A stretch of 64,000 nucleotides of DNA from Lysobacter firmicutimachus. Lineage in GTDB: Bacteria; Pseudomonadota; Gammaproteobacteria; Xanthomonadales; Xanthomonadaceae. Below the pieces are notes generated by a model that saw only the letters and a program-made list of their open reading frames with translations, was not told where the DNA came from and did not search any database. Each line of letters opens with the position of its first letter. The stretch's first letter is position 1. A program made the translations under genes and the position numbers. Where the stretch lies: positions 4,560,001-4,624,000 of the forward strand of contig NZ_JBANDL010000002.1 in NCBI RefSeq assembly GCF_037027445.1. Direction: 5' to 3'. Below are positions 53,908 to 63,936 of this stretch, one piece after another.

Positions 53908-54645
53908 ATGCGACACTGGACGGCCCGCGTCTCCACGCCCGACCAGACGATGAACGAAGCGGTACAGGCCATGGCCCACGGACAGGCGGACAGCATCGCG
54001 CGCGCCTATCTGCCCGAGCATCCGCTCGGCAACCGTTGGGACTACTACTACAGCCGCGCCAAGCTCGGCAGCGATCCGCTGTACCCGGGCGTCAGCGCGG
54101 CCCTGCGCGGCACCCGCGCGCCGCTGCTCGACCTGGGCTGCGGCCTGGGCCTGCTCGCCCACACCCTGCACGCCGACGGCATCCGCCTGCCCTACCGCGG
54201 CGTCGACAGCGATGCGGCCAAGATCCGCCGCGCCCGACGCGCCGCCGCGCGGGTCGGGCTGGACCAGGCCGGTTTCGACGTGGTCGACCTGGCGCGCGAA
54301 GTGCCCGAACACCGCGGCAGCGTGGCGATCCTCGACGTGCTGCAGTTCATTCCCTACCCGGCGCAGGAACGGGCGCTGGACGCGATGATCGCGATGCTGA
54401 CGCCCGGCGCGCGGCTGGTGATCCGCACCGGCCTGGACGACGGCACCGGCCGCGCCCGCATCACCCGTGCGGTCGACCTGTTCTCGCGCGTGCTGGGCTG
54501 GATGAACGCGACCCCGCGGTACTACCCCGATGGCGCGGCGCTGCGCGCGCGCCTGATCGCGGCGGGGCTGGCGGTGGAGTTCACCCCGCTGTTCGGCCGC
54601 ACCCCGTTCAACAACTGGCGCATCGTCGCCGCGCGGCCCGAGTAA
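53908..54645 (+). CDS. Class I SAM-dependent methyltransferase
   Basis: 245 residues as read; a start at 53950 (MNEAVQAMAH) is equally likely. Motif I is APLLDLGCGLGLLAHTL, motif II RGVDSDAAKIRRARRAA and motif IV VAILDVLQFIPYPAQERAL. The C-terminus has FGRTPFNNWRIV. Substrate unknown. Third gene of the alaA-SGNH unit by orientation. Confidence 0.85.
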   Translation: MRHWTARVSTPDQTMNEAVQAMAHGQADSIARAYLPEHPLGNRWDYYYSRAKLGSDPLYPGVSAALRGTRAPLLDLGCGLGLLAHTLHADGIRLPYRGVDSDAAKIRRARRAAARVGLDQAGFDVVDLAREVPEHRGSVAILDVLQFIPYPAQERALDAMIAMLTPGARLVIRTGLDDGTGRARITRAVDLFSRVLGWMNATPRYYPDGAALRARLIAAGLAVEFTPLFGRTPFNNWRIVAARPE

Positions 54646-54680
54646 AGCGCCCCGGCCGGAACGGCGAACCGGGAACGCGC

Positions 54681-55478
54681 TCAGGCGTCGCCGGGACGCG
54701 CTTCCGGCAAAGCGCAGCGGTAGCCCAGCTCGTCCAGCCGCGCCAACAGGCGGCGCATCGCTTCGACGTTGCGGCCGTGGCCCGAGCCCTCGTGCATCAG
54801 CACGATCGCGCCCGGGGCCAGATCGCGTTCGATCCGCGCCACCACCTTGTCCGGGTCGGCCTCGACCGCGTCGAAACCGCGCGCGCTCCAGGCCACCCGG
54901 CTCAGGCCGTGGCGGCGCAGCGGCGCGGCGGTGAAGGGATTGGCCATGCCGACCACGGCGCGGAACCAGCGCGGCGGCTGCGGCAGCAACGCGGCCAGGC
55001 GCCGCTGGGCCTCGCCGATTTCGCGCGCCATCGCCCGCGGCCCCAGCGCCCAGAACCGCGCCGAGGGGTGACTGTGGCTGTGGTTGCCGACCTCGTGGCC
55101 ACGGCGGACGATCTCGCGCAGCAGGCCGGCATGGCGCTCGGCGCGCTCGGCGACGACGAAGAAGGTGGCCTTGGCGCGGTGCGCATCGAGCAGGTCGAGC
55201 ATGGCCTGGGTATCCCGCGACGGGCCGTCATCGATGGTCAGCCAGACCGCGCGCTCCGCGGTCGCCAACCGCGACAGCACCGGCCCGAACAGACGCGAGC
55301 GCGGCCACAGGGTGCCCCAGAACATCGCCGCATGACTCGGCAGCAGGGCCGCCAGGCCGATCGCCCAGCCGTAGCGCCACCACAACGCCGCCACCAGCAA
55401 CTGCGAGGCGGCGAACCAGCCGGCCCAGGCCCAAGGCCGGCGCGGCGGTCGGTGAGCGGCGGCGAAGGGGCGGTCCAT
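54681..55478 (-). CDS. Polysaccharide deacetylase (NodB domain) with N-terminal membrane segment
   Basis: 265 residues. Two hydrophobic stretches at 15-50 (AWAGWFAASQLLVAALWWRY, AIGLAALLPSHAAMFWGTLW) anchor it in the membrane. The NodB domain has AVWLTIDDGPSRDTQ (metal/catalytic Asp pair), the HxxxH ligand region NHSHSHPSARF and the C-terminal GAIVLMHEGSG. It would deacetylate a carbohydrate or glycan. It converges on the methyltransferase gene. Confidence 0.9.
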   Translation of the reverse strand: MDRPFAAAHRPPRRPWAWAGWFAASQLLVAALWWRYGWAIGLAALLPSHAAMFWGTLWPRSRLFGPVLSRLATAERAVWLTIDDGPSRDTQAMLDLLDAHRAKATFFVVAERAERHAGLLREIVRRGHEVGNHSHSHPSARFWALGPRAMAREIGEAQRRLAALLPQPPRWFRAVVGMANPFTAAPLRRHGLSRVAWSARGFDAVEADPDKVVARIERDLAPGAIVLMHEGSGHGRNVEAMRRLLARLDELGYRCALPEARPGDA

Positions 55479-55597
55479 GCGCGGGGCGCGGTCTCGGGGG
55501 CTGATCGGGCGGGAGGGGGCGAACAGAGCCTGCATCCTACCTTGCGCCGCCGGCGCCCCGCCCCCATGTGAGCCCCATCTCCGCCCGCCAGACCGTC

Positions 55598-56524
55598 ATG
55601 TCCCTCGATCCCGCCCTGCGTTCGCGCATCGAAACCCTGCTCCAGTCCAATCGCGTCGTGCTGTTCATGAAGGGCGCGCCGAACGCGCCGCAATGCGGTT
55701 TCTCGGCCAAGGCCGCCGGCGCGCTCAACGCGCTGCTGCCGCAGGGCTACGCCCACGTCGACGTGCTGGCCGATGCGGACCTCCGCGAGGGCATCAAGGT
55801 CTACGGCGAGTGGCCGACCATTCCGCAGTTGTACGTCGACGGCCAGTTGGTCGGCGGCAGCGACATCGTCGAGCAGATGGCCGCCAGCGGCGAACTGCAC
55901 GGCCTGCTCGGCCTGCCGGCGCCGGATCGCAGCCCGCCCAGGCTCAGCATCACCCCGGCGGCGGCCAAGATGCTGCGCGATGCCGTCGCCAACGCCGGCG
56001 AAGGCTATGCGGTGCAATTGGAAGTCGACCCGCGCTACAACGTGCGCCTGCAGCTGGCGCCGGTCGACGCTGCGGCGATCGCGGTCGAAGTCGACGGTGT
56101 GCGGGTGCAGACCGACTGGATGCACGCGCGCCGCGCCGACGGTGTGTCGATCGACTGGGCCGACGACGAACGCGGCCGCGGCCTGGTGATCGTCAACCCG
56201 AACGCGCCGCCGGCGGTGCAGCCGCTGACCCCGGCCCAGGCGCGCGAACGCGTCGCCGCCGGCAGCCTGCGCCTGGTCGACGTACGCCCGGCCGAGGAGC
56301 GCGCGCTGGCCCAGGCCGGTGTCGCCTTCGATACCTTCGACGCCGGCACCGCCACGCTCGAGGCGCTGCCCAAGGACACCGCGCTGGCCTTTCTGTGCCA
56401 CCACGGCGGCCGCAGCGCCCAGGCCGCCGAGCACTTCCGCCAGCTCGGCTTCGGCGAGGTCTATAACGTGGTCGGCGGCATCGACGCCTGGGCCGACATC
56501 GAGCCGGGCATCGCCAAATACTGA
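55598..56524 (+). CDS. Monothiol glutaredoxin (Grx4 type) fused to an A-type-like and a rhodanese domain
   Basis: 308 residues. Residues 1-105 are Grx4 with active site CGFS (33-36) and KVYGEWPTIPQLYVDGQLVG. Residues 112-205 resemble an IscA/HesB scaffold (SITPAAAKMLRDAVANAGEG) but have no cysteine. Residues 212-308 are a rhodanese with catalytic C267 in LCHHGGRS. The ATG at 55598 was preferred to a GTG 30 bp upstream. Grx4 proteins handle Fe-S clusters in the cytoplasm; the fusion points to cluster or sulfur transfer. A terminator follows at 56550. Confidence 0.92.
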   Translation: MSLDPALRSRIETLLQSNRVVLFMKGAPNAPQCGFSAKAAGALNALLPQGYAHVDVLADADLREGIKVYGEWPTIPQLYVDGQLVGGSDIVEQMAASGELHGLLGLPAPDRSPPRLSITPAAAKMLRDAVANAGEGYAVQLEVDPRYNVRLQLAPVDAAAIAVEVDGVRVQTDWMHARRADGVSIDWADDERGRGLVIVNPNAPPAVQPLTPAQARERVAAGSLRLVDVRPAEERALAQAGVAFDTFDAGTATLEALPKDTALAFLCHHGGRSAQAAEHFRQLGFGEVYNVVGGIDAWADIEPGIAKY

Positions 56525-56549
56525 GCCGCCGGCGCCAGCCGCCGCCGCG

Positions 56550-56586
56550 ACGGCCGCGACGCCCTGCGTCGCGGCCGTTTTCGTTT
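56550..56586 (+). terminator. Rho-independent terminator after the glutaredoxin gene
   Basis: An 11-base stem (ACGGCCGCGAC / GTCGCGGCCGT) with a seven-base loop, followed by TTTCGTTT. It lies 26 bp after the stop codon; the T tract is interrupted. Confidence 0.8.
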
Positions 56587-56802
56587 GCGCACGCCGGATC
56601 GCGCTGGGGTGGACACCTGGCGCGGGGGGCTTCCGCGCGATCCGCTTCCGCCCGGCATCCGAGGCGGTCGCTTCAACCTGACTGGTCACCAACGCCCATC
56701 TCGTCTCCGCCTTGTGGCCGATGCCGGCCTGCGGCGACGCCCCCTAACCTCGCGCCTCGTTGCCCACCTCGCCACGGATCGGCGCCTGCTGCGGAGTAGC
56801 CC

Positions 56803-57240
56803 GTGACCTTCGCCTTCCCGATCCGCGCCCTCGGCGCGCTCGCCGCGCTGTGCCTGCTCGCCACCCTCGCCCGCGCCGCCGATCCGCCCAAGCCGGTCCC
56901 CGCGCCGATCCAGCAGCTGCGCATCTACGAAATCTTCGAAGACACCAAGCCGCATTTCCACGCCCGCTTCCGCGATCATGCGCTGCGGATCATGCAGCGC
57001 TACGACTTCCGCATCGTCGCCATGTGGGAGACCCGGCAGGAGCAGCGGACCGAATTCGCCTATCTGCTGGAATGGCCGGACGAAGCGACGATGAAGGACC
57101 GCTGGGCCCGGTTCATGGCCGACGAGGAATGGTCGCGGATCAAGCGCGAAACCCGCAGCCGCGGCCGCATGGTCGGACAGATCCAGGACCGCACCCTGCA
57201 CATGGTCGAGTATTCGCCGCAACGCCATTTGCTCGATTGA
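56803..57240 (+). CDS. Exported NIPSNAP-family protein
   Basis: 145 residues from a GTG preceded by GGAG at good spacing. Signal peptide (ALGALAALCLLATLARA), then a dimeric ferredoxin-like domain: LRIYEIFEDTKPHFHARFRD, YDFRIVAMWETRQ, EFAYLLEWPDEATMKDRWAR, as in NIPSNAP proteins. Function of bacterial members is unknown. It is transcribed alone. Confidence 0.88.
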   Translation: MTFAFPIRALGALAALCLLATLARAADPPKPVPAPIQQLRIYEIFEDTKPHFHARFRDHALRIMQRYDFRIVAMWETRQEQRTEFAYLLEWPDEATMKDRWARFMADEEWSRIKRETRSRGRMVGQIQDRTLHMVEYSPQRHLLD

Positions 57241-57257
57241 ACGCCGCGACGGCTCTT

Positions 57258-57416
57258 GTAAGAGCGGCGTGAGCCGCGACAGCCGCAGCGGTGGACGCGA
57301 GCGAAGCATCCGGAGCCCAGACCGCCGGCGCGGGCATGGCCCATGCCGCATGACCGACTTCGGCCGGCGCGCGTTCTGTCATCGCTTCGGTGGTCGCGGC
57401 TCACGCCGCTCCTACA
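57258..57416. repeat. Composite REP pair
   Basis: Left arm GTAAGAGCGGCGTGAGCCGC and right arm GCGGCTCACGCCGCTCCTAC about 160 bp apart, between the convergent NIPSNAP and DUF924 genes. Confidence 0.88.
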
Positions 57417-57453
57417 AGAGGCGTTCGCCGCGACAGGGGGTAACCGAAGCGGC

Positions 57454-58011
57454 TCAGCCCTTGAAGCCGCCGCCGTCGAGGTAGGCCTGTTCGTCGGCGG
57501 TCGATTCGCGGCCGAGGGCGGCGTTGCGGTGCGGGAAGCGGCCGAAACGTTCGATCAGGTCCAGGTGCTGCTGCGCCCACCGCGCCGGATCGCTGCCGTC
57601 GGCGTTAGCCGGCAGGCGCCGATGCAGTTCCAGCGACAGGCGCTGGTCGGCCAGGTCCTCGGAGTGCTCGAACGGCAGATAGAAGAACGCGCGCAACGCC
57701 GGCTCGATGCGCTGGTCGTGACCGAGCGCCAGCGCGCGCCGGGCGTAGTGGCGCGCGAGCGGATCGGTCGCATAGGAGTGCGCGCTGCCGCGGAACACGT
57801 TGCGCGGGATCTGGTCGAGCAGGATCAGCAGCGCCAGCGCCGACTCGGCGTCGCGTTCGACCCAGTCGTCGTGCTCGCGGCGCGCGGCGGCGAAGTGGGC
57901 TTCGAGGAAACCGCTGCGGCATTGATGGTCGAACTGCTCGTCGCGGTCGAACCAGCGGCTCGGCCCGGCGTTGCGCCAGAAGGCGACGACGTCTTGTGCG
58001 GTGACGGACAT
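57454..58011 (-). CDS. DUF924 family protein
   Basis: 185 residues with the family pattern DVVAFWRNAGPSRWFDRDEQ, the central LALLILLDQIPRNVFRGSAH and the C-terminal ERFGRFPHRNAALGRES. DUF924 proteins are all-helical, TPR-like and uncharacterised. AGGTTA precedes the ATG at 58011. Confidence 0.93.
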   Translation of the reverse strand: MSVTAQDVVAFWRNAGPSRWFDRDEQFDHQCRSGFLEAHFAAARREHDDWVERDAESALALLILLDQIPRNVFRGSAHSYATDPLARHYARRALALGHDQRIEPALRAFFYLPFEHSEDLADQRLSLELHRRLPANADGSDPARWAQQHLDLIERFGRFPHRNAALGRESTADEQAYLDGGGFKG

Positions 58012-58315
58012 GATTAACCTGAGATCGCGAAGACAGGGCCGCACCCTAGCACCGCCGCAACACCGTGTCGAAGCCAGCCGCTCTTGTAGGAGCGGCGTGA
58101 ACCGCATCGCTGTTGTAGGAGCGGCGCAAGCCGGATTGCTCTTGTAGGAGCGGCGTGAGCCGCGACCACCGCAGCGGTGATCGAAAGCGCTACGGCCGAA
58201 GCCCGGTTGCCTGCGTCGTCTGTTGTCGCTACTGGTTGTCCGGGCTTCGGATGTTTCGCTCGCGTACACCACTGCGGTAGTCGCGGCTCACGCCGCTCCT
58301 ACAGACAACCAGGGT
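58012..58315. repeat. Repeat-filled intergenic region with multiple REP arms
   Basis: After about 70 bp of unique sequence, three left arms occur in tandem at 58086, 58114 and 58145 (GTAGGAGCGGCGTGAACCGC, GTAGGAGCGGCGCAAGCCGG, GTAGGAGCGGCGTGAGCCGC), spaced about 30 bp. A spacer and a single right arm ending near 58304 follow. No gene is present. Confidence 0.88.
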
Positions 58316-58903
58316 TTACGCCGCCGCAGGCGGGCCCGCGTCGGGCGCTTCGCCGAGCTGGGTTTCCAGTTCGTTGATCCAGGCCGCGGTCAGGTTTTCC
58401 ATGGTGACCGCGTGAATCAGCGGCTGCACGGCGCGCGAGGAGTACGACTGGGCGACGAAGCGCGCATGGCGCTCGCGGAATGCCAGCCAGGCCTGGTGGG
58501 TCTGCTCGAACGCCTCCCGGCTCTTGCCGTCGAGCTGGCCGCGCAAGCGTGCGACCACGCGTTCCAGCCGTGCCTGCTCGCGTTCCAGTTCGGCCAATGC
58601 GTGCCGGCTCATGTCGGCCTGACTGACGTTGGCATCGTCGCTGTCGCGCGCCAATGCCTCGGCCTTGCCGACGTAACGGTCGGCGATGCGCGCGGTGGTC
58701 TCGGCCTTGCCGATCAGGCGGCTTTCGAAGCGGCGCAGTTCCTCGACGCTGGTGTGGGCGCCGTCGAGTTCCTGCTTGAGCGCCAGCAGCTGCTTGCCGC
58801 GCTCGATCGCGTCGACCGTGCCGCGACGTTCGGCGATGCGCTGGATGAAGTAGAACGCCCAGGTCAGCAGGGCGCCGATGACGGTGAAGATGAGCTGTTC
58901 CAT
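58316..58903 (-). CDS. Membrane-anchored coiled-coil protein with LprI-like C-terminus
   Basis: 195 residues. An N-terminal transmembrane helix (MEQLIFTVIGALLTWAFYFI) is followed by a long charged coiled coil (IERGKQLLALKQELDGAHTS, LAELEREQARLERVVARLRG). The last 60 residues (EQTHQAWLAFRERHARFVAQ, VTMENLTAAWINELETQL) follow the LprI (DUF1311) helix pattern but lack the cysteines usual in that family. Family and function are uncertain; it could be an envelope stress or cell-wall-associated protein. Confidence 0.65.
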   Translation of the reverse strand: MEQLIFTVIGALLTWAFYFIQRIAERRGTVDAIERGKQLLALKQELDGAHTSVEELRRFESRLIGKAETTARIADRYVGKAEALARDSDDANVSQADMSRHALAELEREQARLERVVARLRGQLDGKSREAFEQTHQAWLAFRERHARFVAQSYSSRAVQPLIHAVTMENLTAAWINELETQLGEAPDAGPPAAA

Positions 58904-59063
58904 GACCTGTCCTCCGGCCGTGGAGCACAGTGTCGGCCGGGCAGGTCTCAGGCCGTGCGAGGCGGCGTGCGGGGCGTCCCAGAACCCTTAAAAACAAGGG
59001 ATTTGAGATTGGCGGCAGGGGTGAACCGTTCAGCCGCGCCAGAACCGGGGAGCCCTCGCCCAA

Positions 59064-59089
59064 CCCCTCTCCCGCGCGCGGGAGAGGGG
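59064..59089. repeat. 26-bp perfect palindrome within a common intergenic repeat
   Basis: CCCCTCTCCCGCG followed directly by its reverse complement, preceded by CCTCGCCCAA. This 'CCCTCTCCCGC' palindrome is a frequent intergenic sequence in Xanthomonadaceae (from memory). It lies 20 bp past the AMP nucleosidase stop but lacks a U tract, so a terminator role is doubtful. Confidence 0.75.
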
Positions 59090-59109
59090 GCTCGATGCGC
59101 GGCGGCGGC

Positions 59110-59919
59110 TTACTCGTCGAAGCGCAAATGCCGCACCGACTTGCCGTGGCGGCGGATCAGCTTCAGCGCTTCGATGCCCACGCTGATGTGGTTGTCGACG
59201 AAGCTGGCGCTGACCTTGGCGTCGGAGGCTTCGGTCTTGACCCCTTCCGGGATCATCGGCTGATCGGACACCAGCAACAGCGCGCCGCAGGGAATGCGGT
59301 TGGCGAAGCCGGCGGCGAACACGGTCGCGGTCTCCATGTCGATGGCCATGCAGCGCATCGCCCGCAGCCGTTCCTTGAAGGCTTCGTCGTGCTCCCAGAC
59401 GCGGCGATTAGTGGTGTAGACCGTGCCCGTCCAGTAGTCGTGGCCGAGGTCGCGGATCGTGGTCGAGACCGCGCGCTGCAGGGCGAAGGCCGGCAGCGCC
59501 GGCACCTCCGGCAGCAGGTAGTCGTTGGAGGTGCCCTCGCCGCGGATCGCGGCGATCGGCAGCACCAGGTCGCCGAGCTGGTTCTTGCGCTTGAGGCCGC
59601 CGCACTTGCCCAGGAACAGGACCGCCTTGGGCATGATCGCCGACAGCAGGTCCATCATAGTCGCCGCGTTGGGACTGCCCATGCCGAAGTTGATCATGGT
59701 GATGCCGTCGGCGGTCGCGCTCGGCATCGGCCGGTCCAGGCCCACGACTTCGGCGCCCGTGAGACGGGCAAAGGTGTGCAGGTAGCCGCCGAAATTGGTC
59801 AGCAGGATGTGCTCGCCGAACTGGTCCAGCGGGACGCCGGTGTAGCGCGGCAGCCAGTTTTCGACGATCTGTTCTTTGTCTTTCACGTTCTTGGCCTTTT
59901 CTAGTTGTTGTCCGGCCAT
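59110..59919 (-). CDS. AMP nucleosidase
   Basis: 269 residues of the nucleoside phosphorylase superfamily: FGGYLHTFARLTGAEV, MINFGMGSPNAATMMDLLSA, LFLGKCGGLKRKNQLGDLVL, YTTNRRVWEHDEAF and MRCMAIDMETATVFAAGFAN with the substrate-binding acidic pair. It lacks the long N-terminal domain of E. coli Amn, as in related short forms. It hydrolyses AMP to adenine and ribose 5-phosphate. Divergent from the amidohydrolase gene at 60027. Confidence 0.92.
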   Translation of the reverse strand: MAGQQLEKAKNVKDKEQIVENWLPRYTGVPLDQFGEHILLTNFGGYLHTFARLTGAEVVGLDRPMPSATADGITMINFGMGSPNAATMMDLLSAIMPKAVLFLGKCGGLKRKNQLGDLVLPIAAIRGEGTSNDYLLPEVPALPAFALQRAVSTTIRDLGHDYWTGTVYTTNRRVWEHDEAFKERLRAMRCMAIDMETATVFAAGFANRIPCGALLLVSDQPMIPEGVKTEASDAKVSASFVDNHISVGIEALKLIRRHGKSVRHLRFDE

Positions 59920-60026
59920 TGTGGCATGCCTATGACCTTCGTCAGGGTTGGCAGCGCCGATCGCCGCCGCTACGGTTCAAGGTCGCCCGCAATCCGTTTG
60001 AATTGCTCGCTTTTCCGGGGAAAATC

Positions 60027-61486
<1,460 letters not shown>

Positions 61487-61490
<4 letters not shown>

Positions 61491-62782
61491 ACCGCGCCGC
61501 CGTCCGCCGCCGCGTTCTCGCCGCCGCCCTGCTGGCCGCCGCCAGCTTCGCCGCGCCGGCGCAGAACCTGCTGATCCGCAACGCCACAGTGCACACCGCC
61601 ACCGCGCAGGGTTCGCTCGAACACGCCGACGTGCTGGTGTCGGGCGGGGTGGTCCGCGCGATCGGCAAGCGCCTGAGCGCGCCGGCCGGCGCCCAGGTGG
61701 TCGAGGCCGAAGGCCGGCCGCTGACCCCGACCCTGTTCGGCGGCATCACCGAACTGGGCCTGGAAGAGGTCTCCGGCGAGAAGTCGACCGTCGACCAGAC
61801 CGTCGCGCTCGGCGCCGACACCAAGGAAATGACGGTGCGGCCGGAGTTCGACGTGACCCTGGCCTACAACCCCGACTCGGTGCTGATCCCGGTCGCGCGC
61901 ATCGAAGGCATCGGCTGGACCCTGCTCGGCGCCGGCACCGCCGCCGGCGGCTCGATCGTCGCCGGCCAGGGCGGGGTCGAGCGCCTCGACGGCGGCCCCG
62001 ACCCGATCGGGCCGCGCGCGCTGTTCGTGCGTCTGGGCAAGGACAGCCTCGGCCTCAGCGGCAGTTCGCGCGCGGCGCAATGGATGATTCTCGATCAGCT
62101 GATCGACGAGGCGCGCGGGCGCCTTCCGTCCGGCCACCACGCGGCCCTGCTGACCCCGGCCGGGCGCCAGGCCCTGCTCAAGTACCTCGACGGCGGCGGC
62201 CGCATCGTGTTCGGCGTCGACCGCGCCGCCGACATCCGCCAGCTGCTGCGCTGGTCGTCGCGGCACAAGCTGCGGATCGCCATCGCCGGCGGCGCCGAGG
62301 CCTGGCGCCTGGCGCCCCAGCTGGCCGCGGCGCAGGTGCCGGTGTTCGTCAATCCGCTGTCCAACCTGCCCAGCGACTTCGATCAGGTCGGCGCCAGCCT
62401 GGAGAACGCCGCGCGGCTGCGCGCGGCCGGGGTCGCGGTCGGTTTCAGCGAGGGCGGCGCCGCGCACAACGCGCGCAAGGTGCGCCAGTTGGCCGGCAAT
62501 GCGGTCGCCGCCGGCCTGCCCTGGGCCGACGGCCTGGCCGGGCTGACCCGGGTACCGGCGGACACCTTCGGCGTCGCCGGCGACGTCGGCAGCATCGCCC
62601 CGGGCAAGCGCGCCGACCTGGTGCTGTGGAGCGGCGATCCGCTCGACGTCGCCCACGTCGCCCTGCAGGTGTGGATGGACGGCCGCGCGATCCCGATGCG
62701 CAGCCGTCAGACCGAACTGCGCGACCGCTACCTGCGCGCCGACAACGGCCTGCCGCGCGCCTATCCGGCGCCCGCGCGCTGA
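61487..62782 (+). CDS. Exported amidohydrolase-like protein lacking the HxH metal motif
   Basis: 431 residues with a signal peptide (RRRVLAAALLAAASFAAPAQ). The fold is amidohydrolase (NLLIRNATVHTATAQGSLEH, DVGSIAPGKRADLVLWSGDP), but the segment where the first metal ligands should be reads RPLTPTLFGGITELGLEEVS, without HxH. The later His ligands are also not evident. It is translationally coupled (ATGA) to the catalytic-looking paralog upstream, suggesting a heteromeric partner. Confidence 0.88.
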
Positions 62783-62896
62783 CGGCTCCGCCGGCGCGTC
62801 CGCCTGCGGCGGGCGCGCGGCGCGGCGTATGCTGTCGACGGCCGTCGCCGCCTGACGCGCGACGGCCGACTCGACCCGCAACCCGGAGACGCCGCG

Positions 62897-63301
62897 ATGA
62901 CCCTGCCCACCCTGGAACTCAACTGGCTGGCGATCCTCGCCGCGACCGCATCTTCGTTCCTGCTCGGCGGGCTGTGGTACGGGCCCTTGTTCAAGAAGCA
63001 GTGGTGCCGCGCCGCCGGGATCGACCCGGACGCGCAGCCGCGCCACCCGGCGCTGATCTTCGCCACCGCGATCGTGTGCAGCTTCCTGGCCGCGCTGGTG
63101 TTCGCGGTGTTCCTGCCGCCGGCGGCCAACGCCGCCGACGGCTTCGGGGTCGGCTTCGTGGTCGGCCTGTTCTTCGTCTCGATGAGCTTCGGCATCAACT
63201 ACGCCTTCGCCCAGCGCGGGCCGGTGCTGTGGATGATCGACAGCGGCTACCACATCCTCCAGTTCGCCCTGTACGGCCTGATCCTCGGGGCCTGGAAGTG
63301 A
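62897..63301 (+). CDS. DUF1761 domain membrane protein
   Basis: 134 residues with about four transmembrane helices: LNWLAILAATASSFLLGGLW, then YGPLFKKQWCRAAGI, the family hallmark. It continues LIFATAIVCSFLAALVFAVF and HILQFALYGLILGAWK. Uncharacterised family. Its stop overlaps the GTG start of the next gene (GTGA). Confidence 0.92.
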   Translation: MTLPTLELNWLAILAATASSFLLGGLWYGPLFKKQWCRAAGIDPDAQPRHPALIFATAIVCSFLAALVFAVFLPPAANAADGFGVGFVVGLFFVSMSFGINYAFAQRGPVLWMIDSGYHILQFALYGLILGAWK

Positions 63302-63936
63302 GCGCGGCGGCCGGCGAGCGGCGCTGGTTCTTCGATTTCATCTCGCCGTTCGCCTACCTTCACTGGCAGAAGCTGCGCCCGCGCCTGGCCGAGCTGGCGG
63401 TGGAGCCGGTGCCGATCGTGTTCGCCGCGGTGCTGCAGGCGCGCGGGCAGAAGGGGCCGGCGGAAATCCCGGGCAAGCGCGAATTCACCTACCGCCACAC
63501 CCTGTGGCAGGCGCGCCGCGACGGGATCGAGCTGCGCTACCCGCCGGCGCATCCGTTCAATCCGATCGCGGCATTGCGCTTGTGCATCGCGGCAGGCGGC
63601 ACGCCCGAGGCGGTCGATGCGATCTTCGACTGGATCTGGCGCCGCGGCCAGGCCGGCGACGGCGTCGAGGCGCTGCAGCCGGTGATCGACGCGCTCGGCA
63701 TCGACCCGGCCGCGCTCGGCGCGGAGGCGACCAAGGCCGCGCTGCGCGCCAACACCGACGCGGCGATCGCGGCCGGTGTGTACGGCGTTCCTACGTTGAA
63801 GTTCGGAAGCGAGCTGTTCTGGGGCTGCGACGCGCACGAGTTCGCGCTTGACGCATTGCAGCATCCCGAGCTGCTTCACGATCCGGAGATGCAGCGTCTG
63901 ACAAGGTTGCCCCTGGGCCAGCAGCGGCGCAGCTGA
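63298..63936 (+). CDS. 2-hydroxychromene-2-carboxylate isomerase-type (DsbA-fold) protein
   Basis: 212 residues starting at a GTG that overlaps the previous stop. Thioredoxin/DsbA fold of the HCCA isomerase group: WFFDFISPFAYLHWQKLRPR with Ser in place of the redox Cys, GVYGVPTLKFGSELFWGCDA with the cis-Pro, and FEALD-type C-terminal helix (HEFALDALQHPELLHDPEM). In other bacteria such proteins isomerise naphthalene intermediates using glutathione; here the substrate is unknown. Confidence 0.9.
   Translation: MSAAAGERRWFFDFISPFAYLHWQKLRPRLAELAVEPVPIVFAAVLQARGQKGPAEIPGKREFTYRHTLWQARRDGIELRYPPAHPFNPIAALRLCIAAGGTPEAVDAIFDWIWRRGQAGDGVEALQPVIDALGIDPAALGAEATKAALRANTDAAIAAGVYGVPTLKFGSELFWGCDAHEFALDALQHPELLHDPEMQRLTRLPLGQQRRS

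Noticed and set aside
51910..54312. 800-codon open frame antisense to alaA and the SGNH hydrolase
   Set aside because: Repetitive Gly/Val/Gln/Ala shadow sequence with no motif; it covers two well-supported genes.
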